A stretch of DNA of 64,000 bases from Cyathus striatus. Its lineage: Eukaryota > Basidiomycota > Agaricomycetes > Agaricales > Nidulariaceae. The position numbers were made by a program, and so were the translations under genes. This document shows positions 59,359-64,000 of the stretch, in pieces (position 1 is the stretch's first letter; each line of letters opens with the position of its first letter). Location: positions 1,054,001 through 1,118,000 of the forward strand of contig JAOVFP010000014.1 of the NCBI GenBank assembly GCA_025738555.1. The letters run 5' to 3'. The notes under the pieces were generated by a model. That model ran no database searches, was not told the DNA's origin, and was given only the letters and a program-made list of their open reading frames with translations.

Positions 59359-60148
59359 ATGTCTTCCTTCAAGCTCCTCGCTGCTTTTTCTCTCTCTGCG
59401 CTCTGCGCTGCTTCTGCTGCTACCCTTCCCGTAAGTCCAATACGCGAACAAAGGATATGTTTGTAACTCACTCTGGTATAAAGGCTCGTCAGGTGACATC
59501 TTGCTTCCCTCCCACCCCAGGGAACTACAACATTATGAGTCAATCTATGGCCGGTGAACTCGTGGGCGTCGGTCAGACAGGTTTCCTTATCATGAAGAAT
59601 ACCGCTCAAGGAAATCTCGGAGTCGTGAGTTGTTTACCCTCAACATTTCGTCTTAAAATACGAATAACACCGATAATAGTGGTCTTTAACTACCGCAGAC
59701 AACGCTGGATTCAACATCCAGAATGTCGAGTTGGGGAGGAATGTGACTACAGTCCATCTCCGGGAGTCGGTGAGTTCACATGAATATTCTATTAAATATT
59801 AATCCAACTCGCTGGTAGAACCTCGACGTCACCCTGGTAGCTGACGCAGGGACTCCAGCTGATAGCTACGCCATCGAGTGTGCTGGTGGAGGAGCATATG
59901 TGGTAAGCTAAATTATGTCTTTTAAGCTGCTTCAGTCCCTGAAAATGCCTTCAGATTAAGGCAGCTGTACAGGACGAGGTGTGGACTACGGTCCCAGCAA
60001 CAGGCGAACCTTACGAAAGCGAGGGATATGCCCAGGTATGCAAACAGCGTAATTGCGGTCGTTTCATTTGCTGATACATACAATATAGGTTATGGTTCTT
60101 CCCGCTAATGGTGCTAGCACTCAGCGATTCTTCTTGCAGAAAGTTTGA
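59359..60148 (+). CDS. Secreted 175-aa protein, possibly beta-trefoil
   Basis: Six exons (59,359-59,430, 59,484-59,624, 59,680-59,769, 59,819-59,902, 59,955-60,035, 60,089-60,148), all phase-0 introns, 175 residues. Signal peptide MSSFKLLAAFSLSALCAASA. The mature part consists of short beta-strand-like segments (YNIMSQSMAGELVGVGQTGF, FNIQNVELGRNVTTVHLRES, QVMVLPANG..QRFFLQKV), which would suit a small all-beta fold such as the beta-trefoil lectins and protease inhibitors of mushrooms. That is inference only; no diagnostic motif is present. Confidence 0.65.
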
Positions 60149-60159
60149 GTCTGAGGCAG

Positions 60160-60720
60160 GGTAGTGTACTACTTATTACTACTAAGTAATCTTTGTTTGT
60201 ACCTTTTTCTGCGTCCCAGTGACTGCAGTGTATGCCATATGGACTCCTAAATTTTGCTCAGAATTTCATTCATTATTATGCATTGGTAGTACGACTTGAT
60301 GAATTGACCTCAAATTCCGTACAAAAACAAGGAGTATGAAGGTTAATTTCAAGCTGGGGTGAGTACTTACTAAAAGGAGAAGAGAAGCTGAAGCGAGAGC
60401 CGAGGTTTGGCTGTAGCCGGAGGACCAAATAAAGTTTGGTTGTTCCGGTTTTCTCTTCCGTTCCCCAACTTCCGGCTGTCCTCTTTTCGAACCAAGTTCG
60501 ACTGGGGTCTTCGCGTCGGCGCACTTTCTTCGCTTAGGCGGCTTTGTAAACTTTGGTAGTGCGATGCTACAACCTGCGAGTTCAACAAGCCGCAAATTAC
60601 TGACGCAACCTCGATCGATTACTTATGTTCGAGACATTTGGAGCCTCAGTGGATAGTAACGTTGGAGCCTAGCTGATAACCACCGTCTAGTGACAATCCG
60701 CTATCTAACCAAAACTTCGT
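60160..60720. other. Intergenic
   Basis: Upstream region of the ABC transporter; no gene supported. Confidence 0.4.
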
Positions 60721-60721
60721 T

Positions 60722-63700
60722 ATGGACTCACTCAACAGTAAAAACGGTAGCTCAGAGCGCATGGAATCACAAACCATACGTGACGAAAGTGCGCCAGTCG
60801 AACTTCATGAAACGATCAGTTCGGCGCACAGGTGCTCAGTGGCGAGCGAAGAGACCGCTGTTGAGCATGAAAAGGTCCATTTGGGGGGCGGAGAGCAGGA
60901 CCTGGGAGGCGAAGAACAATTTCAAAGACAGCAAAGCCTTAAGCACGTCCCTCTGGCGTACTTCGATCCTCCTGGCGTCAATAGGCTTTCGCGGAAGATA
61001 AGTAAGGGCCCATCAACATCGGTCGCTAGTCGTCCTTCGACGGTGGTTGAAGAGCAAGAGCAGCAGATGGATTTAGAAAAGGCGTTGAAGGAGTGGTTGA
61101 GAAAGTAAGCCACCGTCGTCGTTTTACTCTCGTTTTTGTATCCTGATGTTTTCGTAGGCAAGACGAAGCGCAAATTAAGGCCCGCGAGCTGGGGGTGATG
61201 TTTGAAGACCTTCGTGTGGTCGGTCTAGGAGCCACACAGAGTCTTCAAGTTACAGTTGGCTCCTTACTCAACCCTATGACCTATATCAGAATGCTGCATT
61301 CTATCCTACGTCCCGCAACCCGGGACATCATAAGCGGATTCAACGGCGCCGTCAAGCCAGGCGAAATGCTACGTACGTAACGCCTCTCCTACCAGTTATC
61401 ATTAACTCACACAACCTGCAGTGGTCCTCGGCCGCCCAGGCGCAGGATGCAGCACATTCCTCCGCACACTAGCCAACCACCGCGCCGACTTCCACGCCAT
61501 CCACGGGGACGTCTACTACGACTCGCTAACCCCACGCCAAGTCTCCCGCCAGTTCCGCGGGGACGTACAGTATTGCCCTGAAGATGACATTCACTTCCCT
61601 ACGTTGACTGTTGAGCAGACTATTAGGTTTGCCGTGCAGACTCGGGCACCGCACGCGAGAATTGAGGGACAGTCGAGGAAGGAGTATGTGAGGATTGTTA
61701 CGGATGCTTATTTGACGATTTTTGGGTTGAAGCATGCGAGGCATACGCCTGTTGGGGATGCGACTATTAGGGGTATTAGTGGTGGGGAGAAGAAGAGGGT
61801 TTCGATTTGCGAGACGTTAGCTACTAGGAGCTTGATTACGTGTTGGGATAAGTGAGCCAGAGTTTTCTCTTCATGGCTCCGTTTCTAATAAATTGCGACA
61901 GCTCAACCAGGGGACTGGATGCCAGCACAGCGCTAGAGTTCGTTCGTGCCCTGCGCATCGCCACCGACCTAGCTCGAGTCTCAACCATCGTATCTATCTA
62001 CCAAGCTGGCGAGTCCATCTACGAAGTCTTCGACAAAGTATGCCTCATCTACGAAGGGCGTATGGTATACTTTGGTGCCGCAAATGAAGCAAGGAAGTAC
62101 TTCATCGACATGGGATATGTCCCAGCGAACAGGCAGACCACGGCGGACTTTTTGGTTCTGGTTACGGATCCTGGTGGGAGGATCGTAAGCGAAGGAATCG
62201 GGCAGGTACCCCGGACCCCGGAGGAGTTTGAGAGGTATTATTTAGAGTCGGAGGTGTTTAGGAAGAATAAGGAGGATATGGAGCAGTATAAAGATACTAG
62301 GGTCGCAAATACGGAAGTAGTGACTGCGTATAAGGAGAGTTCGAAGGCGGAGCATGCGAGGCATACGTTGCATACGGTGTGTCTACTTCTTGGAAACGTG
62401 TTGCAGGTGCTGATGATTCTCTGTAGAGCTCGTATGTGGTTAGCATTTGGATGCAGTTGCGGATCGTTATGGTGCGGAGGATGCAGATCATGAAGGGAGA
62501 TTGGACCTCGCAGGCTTTTCACGCCGCGTATACCGGTTTCCCCTTTCTCGTCTCTACACTTGGCTGACTGCAGCACGTTATAGGATGTTTATATTCCAAG
62601 CCATTATCGTATCAACGACGTTCATCAAGATCCCCGACTCAACCTCGGCCTACTTCTCCAGAGGAGGCGTACTCTTCTTGTATGTGCACATACTCTATGT
62701 TCTCTCTTTCTCAAGCTCAAAGCGAATGCATCCAATGATAGCTCTGTTCTCGTTCCGTCATTGTTCAACATGTCCGAGATACCTTCGCTGTTCACGCAAC
62801 GCCCTATTGTTCAGCGGCAGCAGAAGGCAGCCATGTACCACCCGATGATCGATGCCCTAGCAATGACTCTAGTTGACCTTCCTATAACGTTTCTATATAT
62901 CGTTCCTTTCACCGTTATCATATACTTTGTTGTAAAGCTACAGCAGACGGCTGGCCAGTTTTTGTATGTCTTCCTCTTACCTTTCTATTCCTGGTGTTGA
63001 CCGTGCTTTGCAGTATCTTCTTCGTCTTCATTTACGTGGTAGCCATATCCATGAAAGCCTTCTTCCGCGCTCTGGCTGCTGCTTTCCCCTCAGTTGCGCC
63101 TGCCCAAGCGTTCGCTGGCGTGCTGCTCCTCGCACTGTTGCTGTACACGGGCTACCAGATTCCCAAACCTTCGATGATAGGAGCGTTGAAGTGGATAACA
63201 TATATCAATGTCTGTCGGGTGCATTTTCACCTGTTCGGCTTAATGACCGTATCACGTCGTAGCCAATCCGTTATACCTTCGAAGGCGTTATGACCAATGA
63301 GTTCAGTACCCTCCATGGCGTATGCTCTGACATGGCCCCTTCAGGTCCTGGATATGAGAACGTACCCCTAGCGAACAAGGCCTGCACCGTTGTGGGATCG
63401 GACCCCGGTGAGCTAAGGGTCAATGGGAACAGTTACCTGGCGGTCTCTTTCTCTTATTACCGCAAGTACCTGTGGCGGGTAGGTAGTTCGTTGTATCGAT
63501 GATCCCTGTGCTCATGTGAACAAACAGGATTTTGGCATTCTAATAGCCTTCGGCGCTTTCTTTCTATTTTGCCTCCTCACATTCACCCAGTTTAACAAGA
63601 GCGGTGGTAGTACGGGCTCGGTTTTACGATACCGTCGTGGTCTTAAATCCACTCTTCAATCCCGGGCACACCGCGGAACTGATGAAGAGAAGGGCCGCGA

Positions 63701-64000
63701 GGCAAACGGTACCAATGCTAACCTGGAGAAGACACTCAGCAGGCCAACGCTTTCTCGTAGGTCGCCGACCCAGGGTAGGATGCACGTTTTCTCTTGGGTA
63801 GATATTACCTATTCTGTTCCGTATCAACGCGGCTCTCGTCAACTGTTGGATCATGTATCGGGATATGTCATCCCAGGAAAGCTCACTGTACTGATGGGAG
63901 AGTCGGGAGCGGGAAAGGTGCGCAGTCTTACCTCACCGTATATTTTCAGTTCTCACACGTCCTATCCAGACCACACTGCTGAACACTCTAGCTGATCGCA
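60722..64000 (+). CDS. PDR-type ABC transporter, 5' part (runs off the window)
   Basis: Full-size pleiotropic-drug-resistance exporter in (NBD-TMD)2 order. Exons read: 60,722-61,104, 61,158-61,372, 61,422-61,851, 61,902-62,378, 62,444-62,527, 62,584-62,679, 62,742-62,963, 63,014-63,209, 63,263-63,478, 63,528-63,917 and 63,970 onward. NBD1 has the PDR-type Walker A GRPGAGCST (Cys in place of Lys), signature ISGGEKKRVS and CWDNSTRGLD with an intron inside Asn. TMD1 follows with the family motifs FNMSEIPSLFTQRPIV, YHPMIDALA and a large loop containing four Cys. NBD2 starts with MHVFSWVDITY and Walker A GESGAGKTT, split by the last intron; the second half lies outside. Plasma-membrane efflux of toxic compounds is the usual role; substrate unknown. 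Confidence 0.93.

Overview
The window looks like genomic DNA of a filamentous Agaricomycete (mushroom-type basidiomycete). Genes are cut by many 45-60 nt introns with GTRNGY donors and YAG acceptors. Recognisable families include NACHT-WD40 NLRs, a DUF6589 protein, a RecQ-like helicase, secreted pectinases, a Zys3-like small secreted protein and a PDR-type ABC transporter. No bacterial-style features were seen. All calls come from reading the sequence; no database search was run.

Layout. 1-1.85 kb is one copy of a dispersed repeat (R). 2.4-6.6 kb holds a NACHT-WD40 NLR with a long, nearly identical WD40 array and two amber stops. 6.6-16.6 kb is AT-rich, CpG-poor DNA of nested repeats and MITE-like elements. 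16.6-20 kb is a second, inverted NLR copy, truncated at both ends, cut by a 1.09 kb insertion and joined at its 5' side to a decayed hAT transposase (20-22.2 kb). 22.8-32 kb is a roughly 4 kb segment present twice in tandem. Each copy carries repeat R, a tRNA-Val(AAC)-like sequence and an array of short, splice-donor-like motifs. 32.6-35 kb holds a probable single-pass membrane protein gene with duplicated small exons.

The most notable object is 35,796-43,414. It is a 7.6 kb element with exact 214 bp terminal inverted repeats and a perfect 9 bp target-site duplication. It encodes two convergent genes, a RecQ-like helicase and a DUF6589 protein. The helicase gene is itself cut by a nested 1.5 kb element (37,959-39,475) with its own short inverted termini. 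All ten in-frame stops found in the two genes are TGA and can be read as CGA->TGA decay. Two arginines of helicase motif VI are also lost as Cys, which points to CpG methylation and deamination.

45.4-64 kb is a conventional gene-rich block: a C2H2 zinc-finger gene, an aryl-alcohol-dehydrogenase-type aldo-keto reductase, three small secreted proteins, a GH28 exopolygalacturonase next to a CE8 pectin methylesterase, and the first part of a PDR ABC transporter that runs off the end. The pectin methylesterase is interrupted by a 445 bp MITE with an 8 bp target duplication, placed exactly inside the active-site GRPW motif. Together the pectinases, secreted proteins and transporter suggest plant-wall or plant-contact functions.
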